This document shows positions 1 through 5,750 of a stretch of 6,224 nt of DNA, piece by piece. Every line of letters starts with the position of its first letter. Within the stretch, counting starts at the first letter, position 1. The DNA is taken from assembly GCA_963582345.1 (NCBI GenBank), contig CAUZSN010000149.1:1-6224 (forward strand), read 5' to 3'. Below the pieces are notes generated by a model. It saw only the letters and a program-made list of their open reading frames with translations, was not told where the DNA came from and did not search any database. The translations under genes were made by a program, and so were the position numbers. The stretch comes from CAUZSN01 sp963582345 (GTDB lineage Bacteria; Planctomycetota; Planctomycetia; Planctomycetales; Planctomycetaceae).

Positions 1-2
1 CC

Positions 3-74
3 ATTCATGGGGTCCATACGGCAATCAGCCTTAATGAATTCGGGAACTACGAACGAGTCTACCCTATAAGATAG
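3..74 (+). CDS. Possible C-terminal tail of an upstream gene (partial)
   Basis: An open frame enters from the left edge and ends at TAG (72-74), giving 23 residues that finish in NYERVYPIR. The composition is protein-like: mixed hydrophobic, aromatic and charged residues with no low complexity. The other two forward frames also stay open from the edge, ending at base 34 and base 69, but read less like protein. I do not recognise the family, and 23 residues are too few to assign one. This could equally be chance. The strand and frame are a preference, not a firm call. Confidence 0.25.
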   Translation: MHGVHTAISLNEFGNYERVYPIR

Positions 75-211
75 GATAACCGGATGTCAGCCGATCCGAC
101 AAGTTATATCAAGTGGCCAGCGGCCTGCCGTTTCTGTAGCCGGACAGCTCGATATTCTTTGACTCTAAGGTTTTGTTTGGACATGGTTTTGACCATACCA
201 ATAAACGGCAC

Positions 212-241
212 TTTCGGACGACCTTTCTAGGCCGTCTGAAA
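212..241. repeat. Imperfect inverted repeat (hairpin) upstream of the phosphatase gene
   Basis: Arms at 212-223 and 230-241 pair over 12 positions with one A-C mismatch and one G-U pair, around a 6-base loop TTTCTA. The outer pairs are TTT/AAA and the core is GC-rich. No T-run follows on either strand, so it is not a classical intrinsic terminator. It could end transcription from the upstream gene, fold in a leader, or bind a regulator. It lies 65 bases before the start codon at 306. Confidence 0.45.
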
Positions 242-282
242 ACAATAAACTGAATCACGAGAACGAATCCGACACGAAATCC

Positions 283-288
283 TATAAC
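283..288 (+). promoter_or_regulatory. Candidate -10 element for the phosphatase gene
   Basis: TATAAC matches the sigma-70 -10 consensus at five of six positions. It would place transcription start near 295, about ten bases before the ATG at 306. No convincing -35 lies 16-18 bases upstream. A very short leader fits the lack of a Shine-Dalgarno site before this start. This is weak, motif-only evidence. Confidence 0.25.
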
Positions 289-305
289 TGAATTACTCGA
301 TTTCA

Positions 306-1115
306 ATGGCACGTAACGTGCAAAACATGCGGGAGCTTGAAGTTGCCAAACAGGCGGCCCGTGCCGGCGGCGAGATTGTGAAACGGTACTTTCACGATGG
401 TGTCGTCATGCGCGCAAACGAACAATCCTATAACCTGGTTTCAGACGCGGACGTGGAATCCGAGCAGGCTATCGTCGATGTAATTCGACAATCGTTTCCC
501 AATCACGCCGTGCTGGGCGAAGAGTCGCATCGTGACGACACCGACGCCGAGCACTTATGGGTAATTGATCCACTCGACGGGACGAACAACTTTGCCCACC
601 ACATCCCTCATTTCGCGATTTCCATTGCCTACTACTGTGGCGGTCAACCCGCCTGTAGCCTTGTCTACAACCCAATACGTGATGACTGGTACCAGGCCGT
701 TCGCGATCAGGGGGCTTTCTACAACAGCGAGCGAGCGAGCGTTGCCGACCACGATCGGCTGGATCAAACGTTGGTTGGCGTTGGCTTTTATTACGACCGC
801 GGCGCATTGATGGAAGCCACGCTGAAAGCCATTGGCGATCTGTTTCGAAGTCAGATTCACGGAATTCGACGGTTCGGCACGGCGTCGCTGGATTTGTGTC
901 AGGTCGGGATCGGCATGTATGGCGCCTTTTTCGAATACGAGCTGTCTCCTTGGGACTTCGCGGCAGGCAGCTTATTCGTCCAGGAAGCCGGCGGACGCGT
1001 AACGACGTGTTGTGGCGAGCCGTTGCCGCTTGCTAAAATGAGCGTGCTGGCGACAAACAATCGATTACATGAAGCAGTGCTTCAAGTCGTGCGCTCTCAG
1101 TTACCGACTCCTTGA
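306..1115 (+). CDS. Inositol monophosphatase family protein
   Basis: A 269-residue protein, the usual length for the Mg2+-dependent inositol monophosphatase family, which hydrolyses phosphate monoesters such as myo-inositol 1-phosphate in the cytoplasm. The metal-binding signature is complete: GEES with E72, WVIDPLDGTNNF with D88 and D91, and the C-terminal LSPWDFAAG with D217. The GTASLDLCQVG stretch near 191-201 is also typical of the fold. Bacterial relatives can act on inositol phosphate, histidinol phosphate, fructose-1,6-bisphosphate or 3'-phosphoadenosine 5'-phosphate, and sequence alone does not fix the substrate. The ATG at 306 is used; Met8 (327) is an alternative, and neither has a clear ribosome binding site. 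The gene appears monocistronic, ending six bases before the stop of a convergent small gene. Family assignment is firm and substrate is open. Confidence 0.93.
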   Translation: MARNVQNMRELEVAKQAARAGGEIVKRYFHDGVVMRANEQSYNLVSDADVESEQAIVDVIRQSFPNHAVLGEESHRDDTDAEHLWVIDPLDGTNNFAHHIPHFAISIAYYCGGQPACSLVYNPIRDDWYQAVRDQGAFYNSERASVADHDRLDQTLVGVGFYYDRGALMEATLKAIGDLFRSQIHGIRRFGTASLDLCQVGIGMYGAFFEYELSPWDFAAGSLFVQEAGGRVTTCCGEPLPLAKMSVLATNNRLHEAVLQVVRSQLPTP

Positions 1116-1124
1116 ACCAGTTCA
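1113..1124. other. 12-base dyad carrying both convergent stop codons
   Basis: TGAACCAGTTCA has arms TGAAC (1113-1117) and GTTCA (1120-1124). The left TGA is the stop of the phosphatase gene on the + strand, and the right TCA is the TGA stop of the small gene on the - strand. The stem is only five base pairs with a two-base centre and no T-run, so a terminator role is doubtful. Confidence 0.5.
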
Positions 1125-1430
1125 TGCGGCATCAATGTTTGATTCGACGTCGGGAAGCAATCGTTGTCGCAGGCGGATTTTTGAGAAGCGAATACCGCAT
1201 GCATCGTAGAAATAAAGCAGGTTATGGTCGCTGGCCCAAATAGCTCCAAGCCGCACGCTGCGGGGGCCGCACATCGAAAATTGAAGGCCGCAACGTCGAC
1301 CGCGGCGCATCAACCCCATTTCAGTCATCGAGAATTGGTCTCGGATAAGGTTTTCTTTCTCGCAAAGCGTCTTATGCACATAGATTCGCAGATCGTTCAG
1401 AGAGCCGATTCTATTGACGTATTCACCCAT
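1122..1430 (-). CDS. Small uncharacterised protein, planctomycete-like (102 aa)
   Basis: A 102-residue reading frame with convincing protein character: an N-terminal helical stretch (about 8-35, including LRIYVHKTLCEKENL), a basic turn RRGRRCG (about 42-49), then alternating hydrophobic and polar segments (QFSMCGPRSVRLGAIWAS, LLYFYDACGIRF) that read as successive beta strands. The style resembles short hypothetical proteins I associate with Planctomycetota, but I cannot verify this or name a domain. It has no signal peptide or membrane segment. Four cysteines (about 23, 48, 54 and 78) do not form an obvious zinc pattern. The ATG at 1428-1430 has a weak upstream AGGACAGG. It is tail to tail with the phosphatase gene. 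Preferred over the overlapping + strand frame (1224-1673), which is low in protein character. Function unknown. Confidence 0.7.
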   Translation of the reverse strand: MGEYVNRIGSLNDLRIYVHKTLCEKENLIRDQFSMTEMGLMRRGRRCGLQFSMCGPRSVRLGAIWASDHNLLYFYDACGIRFSKIRLRQRLLPDVESNIDAA

Positions 1431-1878
1431 AGGTTGCCTGTCCTGAAAATTTTAAGATCGACGTGTAAACTAAGGTCGAAGAAAAAGAGACGCACACCCA
1501 TCGCCGCTTCCACTTTCAATCGCTTCACGGACCAATCCGGAAGTCAACCGCTTTTTCTCAACGGATGCTTGTTAAGTTGCACAATCCAGGTCGACTTGTC
1601 CGAGCCCAATCGGATATCGGCGCATCCCAACACGTATCTCTTATTTCCTTTCTCGTCGCTGACTCATCGCTAATTCGCGCGCTACCCTTGAATCCTGACC
1701 AACGAGACTTTTTCGAATTCTCTGCAGTTCGCTCCGAAGCCAAACCATTCCACTGGCGCGGATTGAAACGAATCGAATGCATGCGCGTGAGTTACCGCCC
1801 CTCGTGACGTCTCATAAAGCCGGCACAACCAGCATCAATGCGACCAAAATGCGATGAGTTGAGAAAAGCTGGCTTGGT
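1431..1878. other. 448-base intergenic region without a convincing gene
   Basis: This lies upstream of the 102-residue gene and downstream of mqnD, both on the - strand. Open frames exist (for example + strand 1565-1807 and - strand 1558-1782), but their translations show no recognisable motif and they overlap each other in opposite directions. Near the right end the heptamer TCGCATT occurs twice, separated by four bases, around 1850 on the - strand. CCAGC/GCTGG arms flank that area. No tRNA-like fold or T-run terminator is evident. The region could hold the 5' leader of the small gene, a small RNA or a decayed gene. Confidence 0.4.
1449..1454 (-). promoter_or_regulatory. Weak candidate -10 for the small gene
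   Basis: Read on the - strand this is TAAAAT, five of six against the -10 consensus, about 18 bases before the ATG at 1430. Transcription would begin only about a dozen bases before the start codon. No good -35 element is visible at the right spacing, so this is tentative. Confidence 0.2.
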
Positions 1879-2724
1879 CTATCCGATAAATTCCGGTTCG
1901 ACCAAATTGGAAATCACTCCGGCTTCGAAGCCGCGCTGAAGCAAAGTCGCGACCGCTTCGCGACCTCGGCGACCAAAATCAATCGTCCACTCGTTGACGT
2001 ACATACCGACGAATGTGTCCGCCTTGCCACGATCTAGATTTCTCCCAAACTGCAACGCATACTCCAACGCTTCCTCGCGATGCTCTAGACCGTACAAGAT
2101 GCTTTGTTTTAGAAGCCTTGTGACTTCTTGCATCGCGGTGTGGCCCAGATTTTTTCGAATAGCGTTCGCTCCCAACGGCAGCGGTAAGCCGGTCTGTTCG
2201 GTCCACCACTTTCCCAAATCGACGATCAAACTTAAACCTTGACTGTCGTACGTAAGTTGTCCTTCATGAATGATCAATCCCGCATCGGCACTACCGGTCG
2301 CAACAATGTCCAACAACTGATCGAACGGATGCACTTCGTAGGTAAAGTCATCGCCCAGCAGTAATTTCAACGCCAGAAATGCAGTGGTCAACGTGCCAGG
2401 CACCGCGATGTTTTTCCCTCGCAATCCACCGATTGAACCTGGTTGGCGAGCTACGAGCATGGGGCCGTAATTGTCGCCCATGCTAGCACCACAAGCACAC
2501 AGCGCGTACTGGTCAGAAATGTAAGCATATCCGTGCAGGCTGACGGCGGTCAGCTCCAGTTCGCCATTGAGTGCCCGACGGTTAAGCGTCTCGATGTCCT
2601 GCAGCGTGTGCGTGAACGTGTAACTACCGGTCTTGATTTTATCATTTGCCAACGCGTGGAACATGAACGCGTCGTCCGGGTCAGGACTGTGGCCAACATT
2701 GATATGATTCGTTTTTTCTGTCAT
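1879..2724 (-). CDS. mqnD: 1,4-dihydroxy-6-naphthoate synthase-like protein (menaquinone, futalosine pathway)
   Basis: A 281-residue protein of the MqnA/MqnD periplasmic-binding-like fold, matching MqnD in length. MqnD converts cyclic dehypoxanthine futalosine to 1,4-dihydroxy-6-naphthoate in the cytoplasm, late in the futalosine route to menaquinone. Visible hallmarks are an N-terminal GHSPDPDDAFMFHAL (11-25), corresponding to SPCPNDTF in classical members; VSLHGYAYI (61-69); a binding-fold segment IAVPGTLTTAFLALKL (106-121); and GLIIHEGQLTY (149-159), whose His153 corresponds to the catalytic histidine known from Thermus MqnD. The ATG at 2724 is chosen: GGGAG lies 11 bases upstream and the family homology begins soon after. 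A GTG at 2742 would add six residues. No other mqn gene is in the window, which is common because these genes are often scattered. The divergent N-terminal motif leaves some room for a related activity. Confidence 0.87.
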   Translation of the reverse strand: MTEKTNHINVGHSPDPDDAFMFHALANDKIKTGSYTFTHTLQDIETLNRRALNGELELTAVSLHGYAYISDQYALCACGASMGDNYGPMLVARQPGSIGGLRGKNIAVPGTLTTAFLALKLLLGDDFTYEVHPFDQLLDIVATGSADAGLIIHEGQLTYDSQGLSLIVDLGKWWTEQTGLPLPLGANAIRKNLGHTAMQEVTRLLKQSILYGLEHREEALEYALQFGRNLDRGKADTFVGMYVNEWTIDFGRRGREAVATLLQRGFEAGVISNLVEPEFIG

Positions 2725-2845
2725 TCCGACATGCGCTCCCACGGTTTTTCAGTAATACATTCCTTGAAGCATCTTAGGCACATGAACTACTATTGGCCAC
2801 TGATGTGTTCTTCCCGCCAGTCTGAGTTGTATATGCGTTGCTTCA
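2725..2845. other. Divergent spacer between mqnD and the ABC-F gene
   Basis: About 120 bases must carry both divergent promoters. On the + strand TATATG (2830-2835) resembles a -10 but sits too close to the ATG at 2846 for a normal leader, and no good -35 accompanies it. On the - strand a GGGAG lies at 2736-2740. Three bases after it a four-codon frame (ATG TCG GAA TGA, 2732 down to 2721) overlaps the mqnD ATG through ATGA. No convincing operator repeat was seen. Confidence 0.35.
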
Positions 2846-4762
2846 ATGGTCCTGTTAACCATTCGCGACATCTCGCGGCAATTTGACTCCGATCCGGTTT
2901 TTATGAACGTCAATTTCGACGTCCGTGCCGGAGACAAAATCGGTCTGGTCGGCCCGAATGGAACCGGAAAAACCACACTGTTGAACATTCTGTCCGGGAT
3001 CGAACAGCCAGATCACGGGACGGTTGAACAGCCACAGACGACCGATGTTGCATTGCTGCAACAGGAAGTCAACTTCCAGAAAGGTCAGACACTGTTCGAC
3101 GAGGCGAAAATGGGCTTGGCTCACTTGTATCGCCTGCAGTCAGAAGCAACCGAATTAGCTGAGCGGATAGCATCAGAAATGAACGCTGATAATGTCCGGC
3201 GACTCAACAAGCACTACGACCAATTACAGCACGAACTTCATCGACTGGATGCGTACAACATCGATCATCGCGTCGACGAGGTATTGCAAGGACTAGGTTT
3301 CAACCAAGACGACTACGACCGACTGCTGGAGCACTTCAGCGGAGGTCAACAAAACCGAGTCTTGCTGGCGCGGTTGTTGCTCCGAGCTCCGGACATCTTG
3401 TTGCTGGACGAACCGACAAATCATCTCGACATCGCCGCCACAGAATGGCTTGAAGATTACCTGAATCGCAGCACACACGCAATCATTTTGGTGACTCATG
3501 ACCGTTACTTTCTAGACCGCGTTACGAACCGAATTCTGGAATTGTATGACGGTACCGTGACCGACTATTGCGGCAGTTTTTCCGCCTACTGGAAGCAACG
3601 CCAAGAACGAAACAAAGTCCTACAACGAACATATAAAAAGCAACAAGCGTTCATCGCCAAGACTCGAGACTTCATCCGCCGCAACAAGTATGGACAAAAA
3701 CACGCTCAAGCCGCAGACCGTGAGAAGAAGCTCGAACGTTTGGAGCATATGGAGTTGCCTCGACAGATTTCCGTTCCGCCCATGAGCTTTGGCCAACCCA
3801 ACCGAACCGGCGATTGGGTCATCGAAGCGGTCAACGTCTCAAAAGATTTCGGTGTTGGCACACCGTTGTTCACGGACTTTTCGCACCGCATTCATCGAGG
3901 CGAGCGAGTTGCGGTCATCGGTCCGAACGGCAGCGGCAAAACGACCTTGTTGCGCACTCTGATCGGTGACTTGAAACCGGATACCGGTTCCGTGCGCCTG
4001 GGAACCGGTGTCGAAGTGGCGTATTTCGACCAACAGTTAGAAAGCGTCAACCCAGAAATGGATGCCGTCGAAGCCGTGCGTCCGTCGGGCGAATTGTCCA
4101 TGACACCAGCCGTGATTCGCGATTTGTTAGCCCGGTTCGGACTTTACGGTGACATTGTGTTTCAAAAAGTTGGCCGTATGAGTGGCGGGGAAAAGAACAA
4201 AGTAGCGCTCGCGCGTCTGGCCGCATTAAACGCAAACCTGTTGGTACTCGATGAACCAACGAATCACCTGGACCTTTGGGCTCGTGCGTCATTAGAAGTG
4301 GCGATGAAATCATTCGCCGGTACCCTATTGTTCGTCAGCCACGATCGCTATTTCATCAATCATGTCGCAACGCATGTCATCGTGTTGAAAGCGTCTCGCT
4401 GGCAGTTCTACGAAGGGAACTATTCGGACTATTTGAAATTCGTCGACAACCAATTGCGAGAGAATTCCAAAACCGACTCAGGTACGACAAGTAGCACTTC
4501 TGAACATTCGGACGCTGTCGGGCCAAATCGCACTCAGTATCCGCTACGAAAGCGGAAGTTCCCTTACCGCAAGGTCAACGACCTAGAAGCAGAAGTTGCT
4601 CAGAAGGAAAAACTGTTGGAGAAACTTCAAGCCCAATTGACCGATCCGGAAACTCACCGCAACGGCCAATGCGTCAAGGAAACGCTGACGGCGTTTGAAG
4701 AAACCAAGTCCGAGCTCGAAACGTTGTATGAACACTGGGAAGAAGCGTTCGAATTGAATTGA
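2846..4762 (+). CDS. ABC-F family ATPase (Uup/EttA-type, soluble duplicated ABC protein)
   Basis: A 638-residue protein with two complete ATP-binding domains and no membrane segment, the ABC-F pattern. Domain 1 has Walker A GPNGTGKT (36-43), signature SGGQQ (165-169), Walker B ending LLLDEP with Glu189, and H-switch His218. The linker (about 245-305) is rich in Lys/Arg/Gln and probably helical, as in the tRNA-contacting linker of the family. Domain 2 has Walker A GPNGSGKT (359-366), signature SGGEK (446-450), Glu470 in LVLDEP, and His499. Both ATPase sites look intact. A Ser/Thr-rich spacer (about 540-556) leads to a charged C-terminal coiled coil (about 572-636), resembling Uup. ABC-F proteins act on the ribosome, for example relieving stalled states; some give antibiotic resistance, and nothing here shows that. 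The ATG at 2846 lacks a Shine-Dalgarno site, but homology starts immediately after it. Confidence 0.94.
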   Translation: MVLLTIRDISRQFDSDPVFMNVNFDVRAGDKIGLVGPNGTGKTTLLNILSGIEQPDHGTVEQPQTTDVALLQQEVNFQKGQTLFDEAKMGLAHLYRLQSEATELAERIASEMNADNVRRLNKHYDQLQHELHRLDAYNIDHRVDEVLQGLGFNQDDYDRLLEHFSGGQQNRVLLARLLLRAPDILLLDEPTNHLDIAATEWLEDYLNRSTHAIILVTHDRYFLDRVTNRILELYDGTVTDYCGSFSAYWKQRQERNKVLQRTYKKQQAFIAKTRDFIRRNKYGQKHAQAADREKKLERLEHMELPRQISVPPMSFGQPNRTGDWVIEAVNVSKDFGVGTPLFTDFSHRIHRGERVAVIGPNGSGKTTLLRTLIGDLKPDTGSVRLGTGVEVAYFDQQLESVNPEMDAVEAVRPSGELSMTPAVIRDLLARFGLYGDIVFQKVGRMSGGEKNKVALARLAALNANLLVLDEPTNHLDLWARASLEVAMKSFAGTLLFVSHDRYFINHVATHVIVLKASRWQFYEGNYSDYLKFVDNQLRENSKTDSGTTSSTSEHSDAVGPNRTQYPLRKRKFPYRKVNDLEAEVAQKEKLLEKLQAQLTDPETHRNGQCVKETLTAFEETKSELETLYEHWEEAFELN

Positions 4763-4776
4763 CGGGATGATTGGAA

Positions 4777-4807
4777 ACACAGGGCCGCTCAATTTTGAAA
4801 CCTGTGT
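4777..4807 (+). repeat. Inverted repeat downstream of the ABC-F gene
   Basis: Perfect 7-base arms ACACAGG (4777-4783) and CCTGTGT (4801-4807) enclose a 17-base loop, starting 14 bases after the ABC-F stop. The position suits a 3' end structure, but no T-run follows, so it could be an RNA-stabilising hairpin or a weak or factor-dependent terminator. Confidence 0.4.
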
Positions 4808-5042
4808 GGTGTAGCAACACGAGGTTGACAGTTTCCGTTGCAACTACATCATCAACGTAGTCTTGGCAGAGGACCTTTGGTGAGGAGCTCTTTGCGCAAT
4901 TCATCACGTTCTTGTGCTACCTACGATTGACCTTCCACTGTAAGTGTTGCGGAACCTTTACAGGGCTCATTGTTCTTCCCAAATATCCGATCTTTGACTG
5001 CTTTGCTCGCTGTGTTGGGAATACGTTTTCTTGCCGCGTTGG

Positions 5043-5071
5043 TTTTCAGAGCGTGTGACCGATTGTATGAT
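5043..5071 (+). promoter_or_regulatory. Candidate sigma-70-like promoter for the STAS gene
   Basis: TTTTCA (5043-5048, four of six to TTGACA) and TATGAT (5066-5071, five of six to TATAAT) are separated by exactly 17 bases. Transcription would start near 5078, giving a leader of about 40 bases before the ATG at 5119. This is the best-spaced promoter candidate in the window, still based on motif match only. Confidence 0.4.
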
Positions 5072-5118
5072 GGCCGCTAAACACCGGATCGTTGGCACCA
5101 TTTCTGTAAGTCGTCCTC

Positions 5119-5445
5119 ATGTCGCGCAAAGAACCTATCCTGGAGGTTTACCAAAGCGGAGTGCTGACTGTGGTTGGATTCGGCGGTCGTGTGCTTTTGG
5201 ATCAGGTCGACCTGACCGGTTGCCGTGAAGAGATCATGAATCTCATCAAACAACATGGTTGCCAGACTTTGGCTTTTGATGTGACGGGAGTGAAGTTGAT
5301 ACCCAGTGGGTTGCTGGGACTGTTAGATTCAATCCGTGAACAGGGTGTCGAAGTGCATATCTATAATCCATCCGATGACACTCGCGAAGTATTAAAAGTC
5401 ACCAAGTTGGACAAAATCATGCCGATCCACAACATGGAACTTTGA
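5119..5445 (+). CDS. STAS-domain protein (anti-anti-sigma factor-like)
   Basis: A 108-residue protein that is one STAS domain, the size of SpoIIAA/RsbV-type antagonists. Such proteins bind an anti-sigma kinase of the RsbW/SpoIIAB type and are switched by serine phosphorylation in the cytoplasm. The core reads as beta strands (LEVYQSGVLTVVGF, 8-21), then LAFDVTGVKLIPSGLLGLLDSI (51-72), HIYNPSDDTREVLKVTKL (80-97) and a short tail. Ser63 in IPSG aligns with the phosphorylated serine of the usual DSSG motif, but the first serine and the preceding Asp are replaced. An in-frame TAA at 5107-5109 fixes ATG 5119 as the first possible ATG. There is no Shine-Dalgarno site and no adjacent anti-sigma kinase, phosphatase or sigma gene, so its partner is elsewhere. 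Roles outside sigma control are possible. Confidence 0.85.
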   Translation: MSRKEPILEVYQSGVLTVVGFGGRVLLDQVDLTGCREEIMNLIKQHGCQTLAFDVTGVKLIPSGLLGLLDSIREQGVEVHIYNPSDDTREVLKVTKLDKIMPIHNMEL

Positions 5446-5737
5446 ATCTGAAACGCTAGTTTTGAAGTTCTGCCTATCGGACGGTTTCGGCAGGGTGTTA
5501 TTCGAAAATACCTGTATTTCAAGTCTCGAACTGTTGTGTGAAAGCACGCCCTTGAAACACCGTTCGAGCGAGATTTTGGCCTTGCGACTAGCACATGCAA
5601 CTTCAAGAATCACAAGTGAAAGTTATCAGCCAAGCTCAGTGCTGCTTCTGAATCGCCGTCTGTTGTGAACGAATATACATAGTAATCTGTTTCGAAGCTT
5701 GAAGATTTAATTTCGTTATGATGACATCATTCTCAGG
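5446..5737. other. 292-base intergenic region after the STAS gene
   Basis: No supported gene is present; the only sizeable + strand frame (5462-5668, TTG start) has no recognisable motif. The region contains a short CTGCC/GGCAG pair near 5470-5493, a compact dyad AAATAC-CT-GTATTT (5506-5519) and a longer inverted repeat (5525-5568). The right end is AT-rich and lies downstream of the phosphorylase relic on the - strand. Confidence 0.35.
5525..5568 (+). repeat. Inverted repeat downstream of the STAS gene
   Basis: Perfect 7-base arms CTCGAAC (5525-5531) and GTTCGAG (5562-5568) are reinforced by an inner GTGT (5536-5539)/ACAC (5557-5560) pair with asymmetric bulges. TTTT follows a few bases later (5574-5577) but is not adjacent to the stem. 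It may end the STAS transcript, although it sits about 80 bases past the stop codon. Evidence is modest. Confidence 0.35.
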
Positions 5738-5750
5738 TCACTGCATGACC
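5718..5750. repeat. Two adjacent short dyads at the 3' end of the phosphorylase relic
   Basis: A perfect 13-base dyad ATGATG-A-CATCAT (5718-5730) is followed by GGTCA (5736-5740), loop CTGCA and TGACC (5746-5750). The second hairpin contains the relic's stop codon (5738-5740). Neither is followed by a T-run on the - strand. They could be the remains of the 3' end of the gene or a protein-binding site. Confidence 0.35.

Larger units (their letters stand above)
4763..5118. other. 356-base intergenic region between the ABC-F and STAS genes
   Basis: No protein-like reading frame is seen on either strand. The left part holds an inverted repeat just after the ABC-F stop. A perfect TTGACA occurs at 4825-4830, but no good -10 lies 16-18 bases downstream. 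The right part holds a candidate promoter for the STAS gene (5043-5071). The rest is unexplained and may be leader or spacer. Confidence 0.4.

Noticed and set aside
109..312. 67-residue - strand frame across the phosphatase upstream region
   Set aside because: It has no recognisable motif, covers the likely promoter and hairpin, and overlaps the phosphatase start; it is probably a chance frame.
1224..1673. 149-residue + strand frame
   Set aside because: It overlaps the better-supported 102-residue - strand gene and runs on into the gap. Its translation is rich in His, Ser and basic residues, with no domain pattern.
1558..1807. Two opposing frames of 74 and 80 residues
   Set aside because: They overlap each other on opposite strands and neither shows motifs, a good start site or a promoter.
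2846..4762. Antibiotic-resistance role for the ABC-F protein
   Set aside because: The C-terminal coiled coil resembles housekeeping Uup-type proteins, and no resistance context or leader attenuator was seen.
4825..4853. TTGACA as a promoter -35
   Set aside because: The hexamer is perfect, but the bases 16-18 downstream (around ACATCATC) are a poor -10.
5462..5668. 68-residue + strand frame after the STAS gene
   Set aside because: It begins with TTG, has no ribosome binding site and no motif, and contains the inverted repeats described there.
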